From DASYXT01 sp035934555 (GTDB lineage Bacteria > Verrucomicrobiota > Verrucomicrobiia > Limisphaerales > UBA8199): a stretch of DNA of 64,000 nt. Shown here piece after piece: positions 42,884-50,859 of the stretch. Both the position numbers and the translations under genes were made by a program. The notes under the pieces are model-generated. The model had not been told where the DNA came from. It saw only the letters and a list, made by a program, of their open reading frames with translations, and did no database searches. Every line of letters begins with the position of its first letter. Position 1 is the stretch's first letter. The stretch is from contig DASYXT010000069.1 of the NCBI GenBank assembly GCA_035934555.1, positions 36,821 through 100,820 on the forward strand, in the 5' to 3' direction.

Positions 42884-43030
42884 AATTGAAAATTGAGCAT
42901 TGAGAATTTTTCATTGGTCATTGAAAAGGCGCCGGGGCAATGACCAATAACCATTTTCAATTCTCAATTTTCAATAGTTGGGTTTTTTGGATGTTGGACG
43001 GTGAACGTTCGCCTTTCCTCCGCTCCCCGC
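42884..43030. repeat. Family C AT-rich palindromic element, inverted copy
   Basis: The two halves ATTGAAAATTGAGCATTGAG and the complement of CAATTCTCAATTTTCAAT form an imperfect cruciform about 95 bases long around GGCGCCGG. The outer part, through GGACGGTGAACGTTCGCC, is the reverse complement of 37110-37150. It ends one base before the stop of the molybdenum hydroxylase gene. Confidence 0.8.
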
Positions 43031-43031
43031 T

Positions 43032-45317
43032 CTACGCTCCGCGGCTCTCCACGGCCTTCTTAATGCGCTCGGGGGTCATGGGCAATTGCCATAAGCGCGC
43101 GCCGGTTGCGTCGTGGACGGCATTGGCGACGAGCGCGCCCATAAGAATGATGGCGGGTTCGCCACCGCCTTGCGGCGGCAGTTGGGGGTGCTCGACCAGG
43201 ATGGTCTCGATTTTCGGTACCCAGGAAAAGCGCGGCAGCTCGTAGGTATCGAAATTCGTATCGAGGATTTTGCCGCTCTGGAAATGGACTTCCTCGGCCA
43301 GGGCGTATCCGAGGCCCATGGTGATGCAGCCTTCCATCTGGATTTGCGCACCTTCCGGATTGACGACGACGCCCATATCCTGAGCGCACACGACGCGTTT
43401 GACCTGCACGGTGCCTTTCTGCGCATCAACCGAGGCTTCGGCGATGGCCGCGACGTAGGTGCCGGCGTCGATGCCGCAAGCGACACCGTAGCCGCGCCGG
43501 CTGGGAGCCTTGGCGGGTGTCCACCCGAACCGCTCGGCGGCGGTCTTCAGGACGCGAATCATGCGTTCATCGGTAAGATTGGCGAGGCGGAACTCGACCG
43601 GGTCGATGCCGGCGGCGGCGGCCATGAGGTCGATTTGCGATTCGCGGGCGAAGGTGTTGGTGTTGTTGCCGGGGGCGCGCCAGGCGCCGGTGGCGAACGG
43701 ATGCGCGTCGGCGGAAGCGCCCCAAGCCGCGCCCGCCGAGGCCGTCCGGGAATTCGGGATGGCGTAGAAATGGGCTGCGCCGCGTTCGCCGGCGAAATAG
43801 ACCTTGTAATCCCAAAAGATAATCTTGCCCGCGGCGTCGAGGCCCGAATCAATCTTCACCACCGCCGCGGGACGGAAGGTGTCGTAGAAAAACTCCTCTT
43901 CGCGGGTGCGGCAGACCTGGACGGGTTTGCCGGCGGCTTTGGCGAGCCGGGCGGCTTCGACGGCCTGCGAGCCTTGCGATTTGCCGCCAAACCCGCCGCC
44001 GACAAAGGGCGTGATCACCCGGACGTCTTCCAGCGGGAAGCCCAACGCGCGGGCAATTTCGTTCTGCGCACCGAACGGGCTCTGGGTCGAGACCCAGACG
44101 GTCGCCTTGCCGTCTTTGATCTCCGCCAGCGCGGTGTGGGTCTCCATCGGTGCGTGCGCGACGTAACTGTTCAGGTACGTGCTGGTGAATTGTTTGGCGG
44201 CGTCTTTGCGGGCGGTGGTGAGGTCGCCCGCGTCGTTGCGCGAGGTGGGCTCGGGAGCGACTTTGAGCAGGTGCTCGAAAATCGATTGGTCATCGACCGT
44301 GGCCGGGGGGACCTCCCACTCGGCCTGGATTTTTTCGCGCGCGGCATCGGCGACGTCCGGAAACTGGTGCAGCGTGGCGATTAACTCCTCCTCTTTGATG
44401 ACTTGCACGCCGGGGATGCGCGCAGCGGCGGAGGTGTCGGCGCTTTTTAATGTGGCGCCGTGGGCGGGCGGACGCAGGAGGCAGGCATACAGCATGCCGG
44501 GCAAGCGGATATCGCCGGCAAAGTGGGCTTTGCCGGTGACCTTTTCGAGCCCATCGTGGTGGACGTGCGATTTGCCCATCACCTTGAACTGGGCGGGGTC
44601 TTTCAAAGGAGGATGGCCGTCAATGTGGCGCGTGATTTTTTGCCCTTTGGTGAGTTCGGCATAAGTGACGCGGTGCTGGGCATTTTGCTGATCGACAATC
44701 GTGCCGTCTTGAGCGACCAACTGGCTTTGCGGCACCTGGAGGCGCTCGGCGGCTAATTCGAGCAGCACCGCCCTGGCTTCGGCCGCGGCGGCACGGAGTG
44801 CGGGGCCGAACGAGCGGGTGGTCATCGACCCATGCGTTCCCATGTCCCACGGACACAGCGCGGTGTCACCCATGACGATATCGACGGATTCGAGCGGCAC
44901 TTCCAAATCTTCGGCCAGCATTTGCGGCAGCGAGGTGATCGGCCCCTGGCCCATTTCAATCTTGCCGGTGAAACAAGTTACGCGGCCGTCTTCGCCGATA
45001 CGCAGGAACGCGTTGAAATCGGCCGGCACACCGCCGCGGCCACCTCGCTGGCGCCGGGTTTCCTGGGCCGCCGCCATATCACCGAGACAAACGAACACGA
45101 CAATACCCGTGCCGAGCCAGGCGAGGAAATCGCGGCGGTTGACCGGGTAGCCGGGGCGCGCGCCGGTGGGGCCCTCGGGAGCCGCGGCGCGCTCGGGCGG
45201 CATGGGCTGCTCGGCGGCGCGGGCCTGAACCAATTGCTCGATGTGCTTGTCCAGTTGGCCGGCTGGCAGCGTGGGTAAATCGGTGAAATCCAGCGCGAGA
45301 TAATCTTCTGGTTTCAT
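43032..45317 (-). CDS. Molybdopterin-binding subunit of a xanthine dehydrogenase-family hydroxylase (IorB-like)
   Basis: The 761-residue product fits the aldehyde/isoquinoline oxidoreductase large subunit. It starts with a polar segment and a Tat-like RRDFLAWLGTGIVVFVCLG, so export by Tat is likely. Molybdopterin-site segments are FVGGGFGGKSQGSQAVEAAR, GAWRAPGNNTNTFARESQ and, near the end, GGGEPAIILMGALVANAVHDA with the catalytic Glu. The small 2Fe-2S subunit is encoded three bases upstream. No FAD subunit or XdhC-like maturation gene is nearby, so electrons probably go to a cytochrome or membrane acceptor. The substrate is unknown. Confidence 0.9.
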   Translation of the reverse strand: MKPEDYLALDFTDLPTLPAGQLDKHIEQLVQARAAEQPMPPERAAAPEGPTGARPGYPVNRRDFLAWLGTGIVVFVCLGDMAAAQETRRQRGGRGGVPADFNAFLRIGEDGRVTCFTGKIEMGQGPITSLPQMLAEDLEVPLESVDIVMGDTALCPWDMGTHGSMTTRSFGPALRAAAAEARAVLLELAAERLQVPQSQLVAQDGTIVDQQNAQHRVTYAELTKGQKITRHIDGHPPLKDPAQFKVMGKSHVHHDGLEKVTGKAHFAGDIRLPGMLYACLLRPPAHGATLKSADTSAAARIPGVQVIKEEELIATLHQFPDVADAAREKIQAEWEVPPATVDDQSIFEHLLKVAPEPTSRNDAGDLTTARKDAAKQFTSTYLNSYVAHAPMETHTALAEIKDGKATVWVSTQSPFGAQNEIARALGFPLEDVRVITPFVGGGFGGKSQGSQAVEAARLAKAAGKPVQVCRTREEEFFYDTFRPAAVVKIDSGLDAAGKIIFWDYKVYFAGERGAAHFYAIPNSRTASAGAAWGASADAHPFATGAWRAPGNNTNTFARESQIDLMAAAAGIDPVEFRLANLTDERMIRVLKTAAERFGWTPAKAPSRRGYGVACGIDAGTYVAAIAEASVDAQKGTVQVKRVVCAQDMGVVVNPEGAQIQMEGCITMGLGYALAEEVHFQSGKILDTNFDTYELPRFSWVPKIETILVEHPQLPPQGGGEPAIILMGALVANAVHDATGARLWQLPMTPERIKKAVESRGA

Positions 45318-45320
45318 AAG

Positions 45321-45800
45321 TCAGCGGTTGGCGATGGCGATTTGCTCGGCGGCAGTTTGCATCGCGGCAATGATGCGCTGGTGGGCGCCGCACCGGCAAA
45401 AGTTCTCCTCGAGACCGCGCACGATCTGCTCGCGGGTGGGGCGGGGATGTGTGCGCAGGAACGCCGCGCCGGTGATGACCATGCCGCAGGTGCAAAAGCC
45501 GCATTGAAAGGCATCATGGGCCATGAAGGCTTTTTGCAACGGATGCAGTGCGCCGTTTTTGGCAAGGCCTTCGATGGTGACCACGTCCTTGCCGGCCACG
45601 TGTTTGAGTTGGAGGAGGCACGAGCGGGAGGCGACGTTATTGACCAGGACAGCGCAGGAGCCGCAGTGGCCCTCGCCGCAGCCGAACTTGGTGCCGGTTA
45701 GGCCGAAGTCGGTCCGGAGCACCCAGAGCAGGGGGCGCTCGGGGTCGGCGGCGAGCCGGACGGGTTTATCGTTCAAGGTGAAGGCGATGGGCTCAGGCAT
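45321..45800 (-). CDS. 2Fe-2S subunit of the molybdenum hydroxylase (IorA-like)
   Basis: The 159-residue product begins at the ATG at 45800 (MPEPIAFTLNDKPVRL); the frame to 45989 adds unconserved sequence. It has the plant-type cluster GCGEGHCGSCAVL and the second cluster QCGFCTCGM...NFCRCGAHQRI of the family. It pairs with the molybdopterin subunit, which follows three bases later. The gene order (small subunit first) is the normal one. Confidence 0.93.
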   Translation of the reverse strand: MPEPIAFTLNDKPVRLAADPERPLLWVLRTDFGLTGTKFGCGEGHCGSCAVLVNNVASRSCLLQLKHVAGKDVVTIEGLAKNGALHPLQKAFMAHDAFQCGFCTCGMVITGAAFLRTHPRPTREQIVRGLEENFCRCGAHQRIIAAMQTAAEQIAIANR

Positions 45801-46003
45801 AAACGTCTCCGTTCGAAGGGGTATCAGTGACAGGGTTGTCGCTGCGCATCCATGAGAAACTGTATCGGCCCTTACGGGGAGGTTGTAAAGGGGAAAGGTG
45901 CGGCAGGGGGCATTCGGTATGCATTCGGTAACCCAGATCATCGCCCGGCTCAGGATTCGTTCGTACCGAGAATGGTGACCAATCCTCACCGAGCCTTGAG
46001 CAC

Positions 46004-46714
46004 TCAGCCGCTCTGCGAGCCGCGATGCTGCTTTCCGGGAGGCCGTTTCGGCGACGGGCCGGGTTTGTGTTTCGGCCCGTTTCCGCGGATGGGCCTTGGC
46101 GAGCGCTCGTGCTGTGATGGCGGGTCGCTGCGAGCACCCTCGACAGCGTCCACTCCAAGAATCAATACTGGAATGTCAATATTGGCAACGCCCCGGGTTT
46201 CCAAATCCCAAACGAACTGCTCAAAATAAGAAACGCCGGACGACATCTCCTCAACGAGCGCTTTGACTGGCACGATTTCAATTCCACAGTCGATGTGGCC
46301 GAGATTTCTGAAAATGGTCATCTTGGCGCACACGTTGTAAACCATGAAAGCATACTTCCCGAACTGCACTTCGATGCCGAGTTTCTCTTTCACGAAATCC
46401 ATTTCACGGAACGCGCCTCGATTACTGCGCCGGATTTCGTAGTTGTCAAGATAGAACGTGGTCGGATAGTCGCAGGGGACGCGGATTGGTTTCCAACCGC
46501 GCAGATCGATCAGCTCCTTTTTGAAAGCACGGTTAAGCGCCACTGGGCTGTAGAAGAATGTCCCTGCGGTGGTGCTTTCAAAACTCTCCTTCGTCTTGCA
46601 CTGCGTTTCGTCAATCGAGGAAATTGCTGTTCGCACCTCTCTCACGAGGTGCGGGTAATGTTCCGTTACGACCTTTTCGCCGTTATTGAAAGAGTAGATC
46701 GCTGCTAGTCTCAT
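46004..46714 (-). CDS. BglII/BstYI-like type II restriction endonuclease
   Basis: The 236-residue product carries DFVKEKLGIEVQFGKYAFMV. Asp 106, Glu 115 and Gln 117 have the same spacing as the BglII active site (Asp 84, Glu 93, Gln 95). CAKMTIFRNLGHIDCGIEIV and EEMSSGVSYFEQF also match the BglII/XhoII family. Recognition of AGATCT or RGATCY is expected from family membership, not proven. The C-terminal 40 residues are a Pro/basic tail. The start overlaps the end of the methyltransferase gene by 32 bases, so the two genes are co-translated. Confidence 0.85.
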   Translation of the reverse strand: MRLAAIYSFNNGEKVVTEHYPHLVREVRTAISSIDETQCKTKESFESTTAGTFFYSPVALNRAFKKELIDLRGWKPIRVPCDYPTTFYLDNYEIRRSNRGAFREMDFVKEKLGIEVQFGKYAFMVYNVCAKMTIFRNLGHIDCGIEIVPVKALVEEMSSGVSYFEQFVWDLETRGVANIDIPVLILGVDAVEGARSDPPSQHERSPRPIRGNGPKHKPGPSPKRPPGKQHRGSQSG

Positions 46715-47669
46715 GGGGTTTTCCGCCGTTCCATTCCTTGGGTATCTGGCTGACTTTCTCGCGGCCCGTTGGCTGGTAAACTGGTTTCCCTAGTGTCCGA
46801 TAGGGAAGCTCGCCGGAGAATAATTTCACAATGCGCGTCTTTGCCTCGTCGATGTATATCTGTTCTTTATCGATGCCCAACGCTTTCCGATCGTGACGAA
46901 GTGCGGCAAGCAGAGCAGAACCGACACCAGAGAACGGATCAATTACCCAATCATCTTCATCGGTCAGAGCAAGCACGCAGCGTTCGGCGAGTTCAATCGG
47001 AAACTGGCAAGGATGAATCGTCTTCTCCGGATGGTTCGCCTTGACGTTCGGGATATTCCACAGGCCTGTCTCCCACTCCTGAATCATCAGCTTCCAAACG
47101 TCGGACGGATTTTTTCCAAGCGGGTTGCCGCTCGGCAACCCTCTTTTCGGTCCCTGGAAGTGGGTCTTGCCAGGATACTTCGCCGGCACGCGCACCGCGT
47201 CCAAGTTGAAAGTGTAATCGTCACCCTTGGTGAACCAAAGCATTGTTTCATATCGACCTGAGAAGCGAACTGAGCAATGTAACCCGTGTTCGAAATACCA
47301 AACGATGCGATTTCGCAGGTGGAGTCCCAGCCTCTTGAAGAGGGGGTAAAAGTACATGTCAAGCGGGAACACCTCCGAGTTTTCGACGTAGTTTCCCACC
47401 TGCCAGCAAAGCGAGCCCCGATTGTGCATCGCGCGGACGAGCTCGTTCAGGATTGGCTGCAACCATGCGAGGTAGTGTTCGAGTTTTTGCTGGGTTTCGT
47501 ACTCCTTGCCTATATTGTAGGGGGGGGACGTAATGACAAGCTTGACCGAAGCGTCAGGCACCGCTCGCAATCTCTCCAGCGAATCTCCGTGAAAGAGCAC
47601 GATTCTGGATTCCGGGAGCAAATCGCTATCAATGCGAAAATCACGTTTGTTAGCAAATAATGGGTCCAT
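46683..47669 (-). CDS. Type II DNA methyltransferase, beta-class (likely N4-cytosine)
   Basis: The product from ATG 47669 has 328 residues; a longer frame to 47729 is possible but lies in the truncated gene next door. The catalytic motif TSPPYNIG (residues about 48-55) precedes the SAM motif DPFSGVGSALLAA, the beta order. TSPPY favours N4-cytosine methylation, as known for the methylase partner of BglII. It protects the cognate sites of the overlapping endonuclease. Its base composition is lower in GC than its neighbours, which fits transfer. Confidence 0.88.
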   Translation of the reverse strand: MDPLFANKRDFRIDSDLLPESRIVLFHGDSLERLRAVPDASVKLVITSPPYNIGKEYETQQKLEHYLAWLQPILNELVRAMHNRGSLCWQVGNYVENSEVFPLDMYFYPLFKRLGLHLRNRIVWYFEHGLHCSVRFSGRYETMLWFTKGDDYTFNLDAVRVPAKYPGKTHFQGPKRGLPSGNPLGKNPSDVWKLMIQEWETGLWNIPNVKANHPEKTIHPCQFPIELAERCVLALTDEDDWVIDPFSGVGSALLAALRHDRKALGIDKEQIYIDEAKTRIVKLFSGELPYRTLGKPVYQPTGREKVSQIPKEWNGGKPHETSSDLLFQ

Positions 47670-47931
47670 ATGTAATCGAGCTGTAGTCGCAAGCCCGCCC
47701 ACTGCTTGGGGAGTTGCAGGGCGGGTCAATATAGATGCACTTCACCTTGCCGTGGTAGTATGGCAGCAACGCCTTCAACGCCTTCAGGTTGTCCCCATGC
47801 ACCACCAGGTTGTCATGCAGGCTCGCCTTAGCCGTCAGGCTCCTCGCCTTCACCGGCTTCAACTCATGGAACGGCACCAGCAGGTGAAAATTCTGCACCA
47901 GCGCCTTCCCTTTGAAATTCAATGATGGCAT
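47650..47931 (-). pseudogene. Truncated DNA methyltransferase (Mod-like) gene
   Basis: From ATG 47931 the frame reads MPSLNFKGKALVQNFH, then LVVHGDNLKALKALLPYYHG and CIYIDPPCNS, the N-terminal part of a type III-like adenine methyltransferase up to its DPPY motif. There it breaks into unrelated sequence and stops at 47650. The Tyr of DPPY is Cys. The remainder of the gene is missing and the BglII-like methyltransferase begins within 20 bases of the end, so it appears to be interrupted by that system. Confidence 0.75.
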
Positions 47932-47941
47932 AACCCGTACG

Positions 47942-48313
47942 TCACTGCTTGCCGCTTTTCTTCCGGCCTTCGCCCTTCGGCGAACGCCCCCCATAGACGC
48001 CAGCCTCCTCCGCGAGGATGTTGATCGCCTCTTTGGCCGCCGGATGCTCCGCAAACTCGTGTTGGAACTTCTCCGCGATCCGCCGAGCTTGGACTTCTAT
48101 TTCATCCAGTTTGAAGAATTTCGCTAGCTGGCTGGCCTGCTGTTCGGTTGGCAGTCGTTGCCCCAGTTCGATTTTCTGCAAGTGCGCCAGGTCCATACCG
48201 GCCGCGTCCGCCACTTCGCGCAGCGTAAGCCCCCGTTGCTCGCGCAATTGCCGCAAAGATTCCCCGAGCTGAACTAGCCGGGGTGCTGGTTCTCTGTAAG
48301 GGGCTTTAGACAT
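47942..48313 (-). CDS. XRE-family helix-turn-helix regulator
   Basis: The 123-residue product begins at the ATG at 48313 (MSKAPYREPAPR); the frame to 48547 adds no conserved sequence. The helix-turn-helix is LRQLREQRGLTLREVADAAG then MDLAHLQKIELGQRLPT. A C-terminal acidic region and the tail KGEGRKKSGKQ follow. It lies ten bases upstream of the truncated methyltransferase gene, its original operon partner. A palindrome covers its start codon, which suggests autorepression. Confidence 0.85.
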   Translation of the reverse strand: MSKAPYREPAPRLVQLGESLRQLREQRGLTLREVADAAGMDLAHLQKIELGQRLPTEQQASQLAKFFKLDEIEVQARRIAEKFQHEFAEHPAAKEAINILAEEAGVYGGRSPKGEGRKKSGKQ

Positions 48314-48325
48314 CTGCTGTCTAAA
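48305..48325. promoter_or_regulatory. Operator-like inverted repeat over the XRE gene start
   Basis: TTTAGACA, five bases, TGTCTAAA: a perfect 8-bp inverted repeat which includes the initiation codon of the regulator. The symmetry fits a dimeric XRE repressor that binds its own leader. Confidence 0.6.
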
Positions 48326-48568
48326 TCTGCGCTCTTCACCCCCAAAATGCAAGCACAACCTGAAAAATCTTCTCTCACGTTGTTCACAAGTTTGTTCACC
48401 GGCTTTGAGCCGCAGGCCCGCTGCCCAAGGCGCGTTGTACCCCAAAATCTTGTCGAGCGGGCACCCCGCGTGCTGTTCCCGCTCTTGCCCAACACTCGTA
48501 CGCTTTTGCCGTGCCGCCGCCGCAATTCTCTTTGTGCTGGGGCGCACCGGCTGCTACAGTAGCGTCCC

Positions 48569-49054
48569 ATGCGCACGGTGATTTATCCCGGCAGCTTTGA
48601 CCCCATTACCAACGGCCACCTGGACGTGATCCAGCGGGCGACCAAGTTGTTTGATAAAGTGGTGGTGGCGGTGGCGCTCAGCGAAAGCAAGCACCCGTTG
48701 TTCAGCCTGGAAGAACGGCTGCAGATGGTGAAGCACGCGGTAGAGCATCTGCCGCACGTGGAGTGCGATTCGTTTGCGGGTTTGCTGATCGAGTATGTCG
48801 AGGCGCGCGGGGCGCAGGCGGTCATGCGTGGGCTGAGGGCGGTGTCGGACTTTGAGTTTGAATTCCAGTTGGCGCTGATGAATCGTAAATTGAATGAGCG
48901 AATCGAAACGCTTTTCATGATGCCGAAGGACACCTACACGTTTCTGAGTTCGCGGATTGTGAAAGAAATCGCCAGTTTGGGCGGCGACGTCAGCGCGTTT
49001 GTGCCGGAGCACGTGCGGGCGGCCCTGGCCGAAAAATACAGCGCGCCGGTTTAG
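48569..49054 (+). CDS. coaD: CoaD, phosphopantetheine adenylyltransferase
   Basis: The 161-residue product has YPGSFDPITNGHLDVI (the nucleotidyltransferase TxGH motif), MRGLRAVSDFEFEFQLALMN and SSRIVKEIASLGGDVS, all standard CoaD. It makes dephospho-CoA from 4'-phosphopantetheine and ATP. It heads the coaD-DUF177-rpmF-plsX-fabH run, in which cofactor supply, ribosome and fatty acid genes are together. Length and start are normal. Confidence 0.96.
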   Translation: MRTVIYPGSFDPITNGHLDVIQRATKLFDKVVVAVALSESKHPLFSLEERLQMVKHAVEHLPHVECDSFAGLLIEYVEARGAQAVMRGLRAVSDFEFEFQLALMNRKLNERIETLFMMPKDTYTFLSSRIVKEIASLGGDVSAFVPEHVRAALAEKYSAPV

Positions 49055-49058
49055 GAGG
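49053..49058 (+). promoter_or_regulatory. Strong Shine-Dalgarno overlapping the coaD stop
   Basis: AGGAGG overlaps the TAG stop of coaD and is four bases from the ATG of the DUF177 gene. Coupled translation is likely. Confidence 0.7.
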
Positions 49059-49062
49059 GATT

Positions 49063-49557
49063 ATGCCGTTGCTGGTGAATCTGCGTCATTTAGAGGCGGA
49101 CAATGTGGTTTTGGACGGGGAAATGCCGGTCGAAGAACTGGACATTGATACCCAGGACGAGCTGCTGCGGCTGGGTCCGCCGCTGCGTTACAAGCTCGAG
49201 GTGCAGAAGGTCGAGGACGGCCTGCTGGTGCAAGGGGAGCTGCATCTGCCGCTGGAATGCCAATGCGCGCGCTGTCTGAAGGCGTTCGCGCAACCACTGG
49301 ACCTGCGACACTGGACGCGGCTGGTGCTGCTGGAGGGGGAAGAAGCGGCGCCGGTAGTCAATGATTGCATCGACTTGACGCCACTGGTGCGGGAAGATAT
49401 TCTCCTCGAATTTCCGCAACATCCGTTGTGTGAGGCGGAATGCGGCGGACTGCCAGCCATGAAACCGGGCGCGGCCAAGTCCACCAGCAGCAGGGCCGGC
49501 AAGGAAGCCGGCGGCACTGCCTGGGACGAGTTAAACAAACTGAAGTTTAAAGAATAA
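49063..49557 (+). CDS. DUF177/YceD family protein
   Basis: The 164-residue product has the family CQCARCL motif (CxxC) and ends before a short basic tail (KKLKFKE-like). YceD proteins are linked with 23S rRNA processing or ribosome assembly; they are nearly always next to rpmF, as here. A second Cys (PLCEAECGG) lies near residue 130. A linker rich in Ser/Lys/Gly sits at residues about 140-150. Confidence 0.9.
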   Translation: MPLLVNLRHLEADNVVLDGEMPVEELDIDTQDELLRLGPPLRYKLEVQKVEDGLLVQGELHLPLECQCARCLKAFAQPLDLRHWTRLVLLEGEEAAPVVNDCIDLTPLVREDILLEFPQHPLCEAECGGLPAMKPGAAKSTSSRAGKEAGGTAWDELNKLKFKE

Positions 49558-49569
49558 CGAATTTTATTT

Positions 49570-49758
49570 ATGGGTGTACCGAAGAGAAAACCGTCGAAAA
49601 GCCGCCAGCGCATGCGCCGGGCCTACAACAGCGTGCTGCGGCTGCCGCAGCTTAGCACCTGCCCGCAGTGCGCGGCGCCGTACGTGCCGCACCGGGTTTG
49701 CCCGGCGTGCGGGTACTACAAAGGGCGACAGGTCATTACCGTCACTGCGGGCGTCTGA
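49570..49758 (+). CDS. rpmF: Ribosomal protein L32
   Basis: The 62-residue product MGVPKRKPSKSRQRMRRAYN has the conserved N-terminus and two CxxC pairs (CPQC, CPAC) that bind zinc. It is a component of the 50S subunit. It is 12 bases after the DUF177 gene and 51 before plsX. Confidence 0.97.
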   Translation: MGVPKRKPSKSRQRMRRAYNSVLRLPQLSTCPQCAAPYVPHRVCPACGYYKGRQVITVTAGV

Positions 49759-49809
49759 GCCGGGAGGCGGCGCGGCGGCCCGGGTCGGCGCGCGCGCGGG
49801 GTCCAGCTT

Positions 49810-50856
49810 ATGCGCATTGCAGTCGATGTGATGGGTGGCGACCACGGGTGCGGTGTCGTCATTGAGGGAGCGCTGCGGGCGTTGCGGGCCGACAAGCGCA
49901 TCACCACGCTGTTCCTGGTGGGCCAGCGGGCGGAAATCCAACGAGCGCTTCCCCAGGGCGGCTTTCGCGATCACCGGGTCCGGGTAGTCCACGCCAGCGA
50001 AGTGCTGACGATGGAGGACAAACCGGCTGCGGCGGTGCGTCGCAAAAAGGACTGCTCGATAGTGCGGGCGGTTGAACTGGTGCACGAAGGCAAGGCTGAC
50101 GGAGTCGTTTCGGTTGGCAACACGGGCGGAATATTCGCGGCGGCAACGTTTCGACTGGGCCGGATTAGCGGGGTGGACCGCGGGGGCATCGCGGCGATTA
50201 TTCCGACGCCGCACCACCATTTCGTGCTGTGTGACTCGGGCGCGAACATCGAATGCAAGCCGCTGAATCTGGCGCAATACGCGGTCATGGGCAGCATTTA
50301 CTCGCGCGAGATCCTGCGGTGTGCGGAGCCGCGGGTGGGGATTTTGAGCATCGGGACCGAGAACAGCAAGGGCAATGAGCTGACGCTGGGGACCTTTCAG
50401 CTTTGCAAGAAGCTGGACCTGAATTTTATTGGCAACGTCGAAGGGCACGATCTTTTCGAAGACCGTGTGGACGTGGTGGTGTGCGACGGTTTTGTGGGCA
50501 ACATCATGCTGAAGAGTTGCGAGAGCCTGGCGTTGGCGATGTTTTCGATGCTCAAACGCGAGTTGACGGCCAATCCGCGCCGGCAATTGGGCGCGCTGCT
50601 GGCCCAAAATGCCTTCCGCGCGATCCGGCGGCGGATGGACCCGGAAATCTATGGGGGTGCGCCGCTGCTGGGATTCAACGGCGCGGTGCTCAAGGCCCAC
50701 GGCTCTGCCCGCGAACGGGCGATTGCCAGCGCGATACGGGTCATGACAGAGAACCTCCAACACCAGGTGAAGCAGCTAATCGCGCGCGAGATTGCCCGCG
50801 TCAACGAACAGTTAGCAGGCAGCGATTTGCCTGACGCAGCTATGGCCCATGATTAA
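49810..50856 (+). CDS. plsX: PlsX, acyl-ACP:phosphate acyltransferase
   Basis: The 348-residue product has the PlsX segments IAVDVMGGDHG, VSVGNTGGIFAAATFRLGRI, LCDSGANIECKP and VCDGFVGNIMLKS. It forms acyl-phosphate for phospholipid synthesis. It is three bases from fabH. The last 20 residues are an Ala-rich tail. Confidence 0.96.
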   Translation: MRIAVDVMGGDHGCGVVIEGALRALRADKRITTLFLVGQRAEIQRALPQGGFRDHRVRVVHASEVLTMEDKPAAAVRRKKDCSIVRAVELVHEGKADGVVSVGNTGGIFAAATFRLGRISGVDRGGIAAIIPTPHHHFVLCDSGANIECKPLNLAQYAVMGSIYSREILRCAEPRVGILSIGTENSKGNELTLGTFQLCKKLDLNFIGNVEGHDLFEDRVDVVVCDGFVGNIMLKSCESLALAMFSMLKRELTANPRRQLGALLAQNAFRAIRRRMDPEIYGGAPLLGFNGAVLKAHGSARERAIASAIRVMTENLQHQVKQLIAREIARVNEQLAGSDLPDAAMAHD

Positions 50857-50859
50857 GCG

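Noticed and set aside
43113..44384. A 423-codon plus-strand frame opposite the molybdenum hydroxylase gene
   Set aside because: It lies wholly opposite a well-supported enzyme gene and shows only the GC-rich shadow composition.
47632..47925. A 97-codon plus-strand frame over the truncated methyltransferase gene
   Set aside because: It is the complement of the recognisable Mod-like sequence and has no family features.
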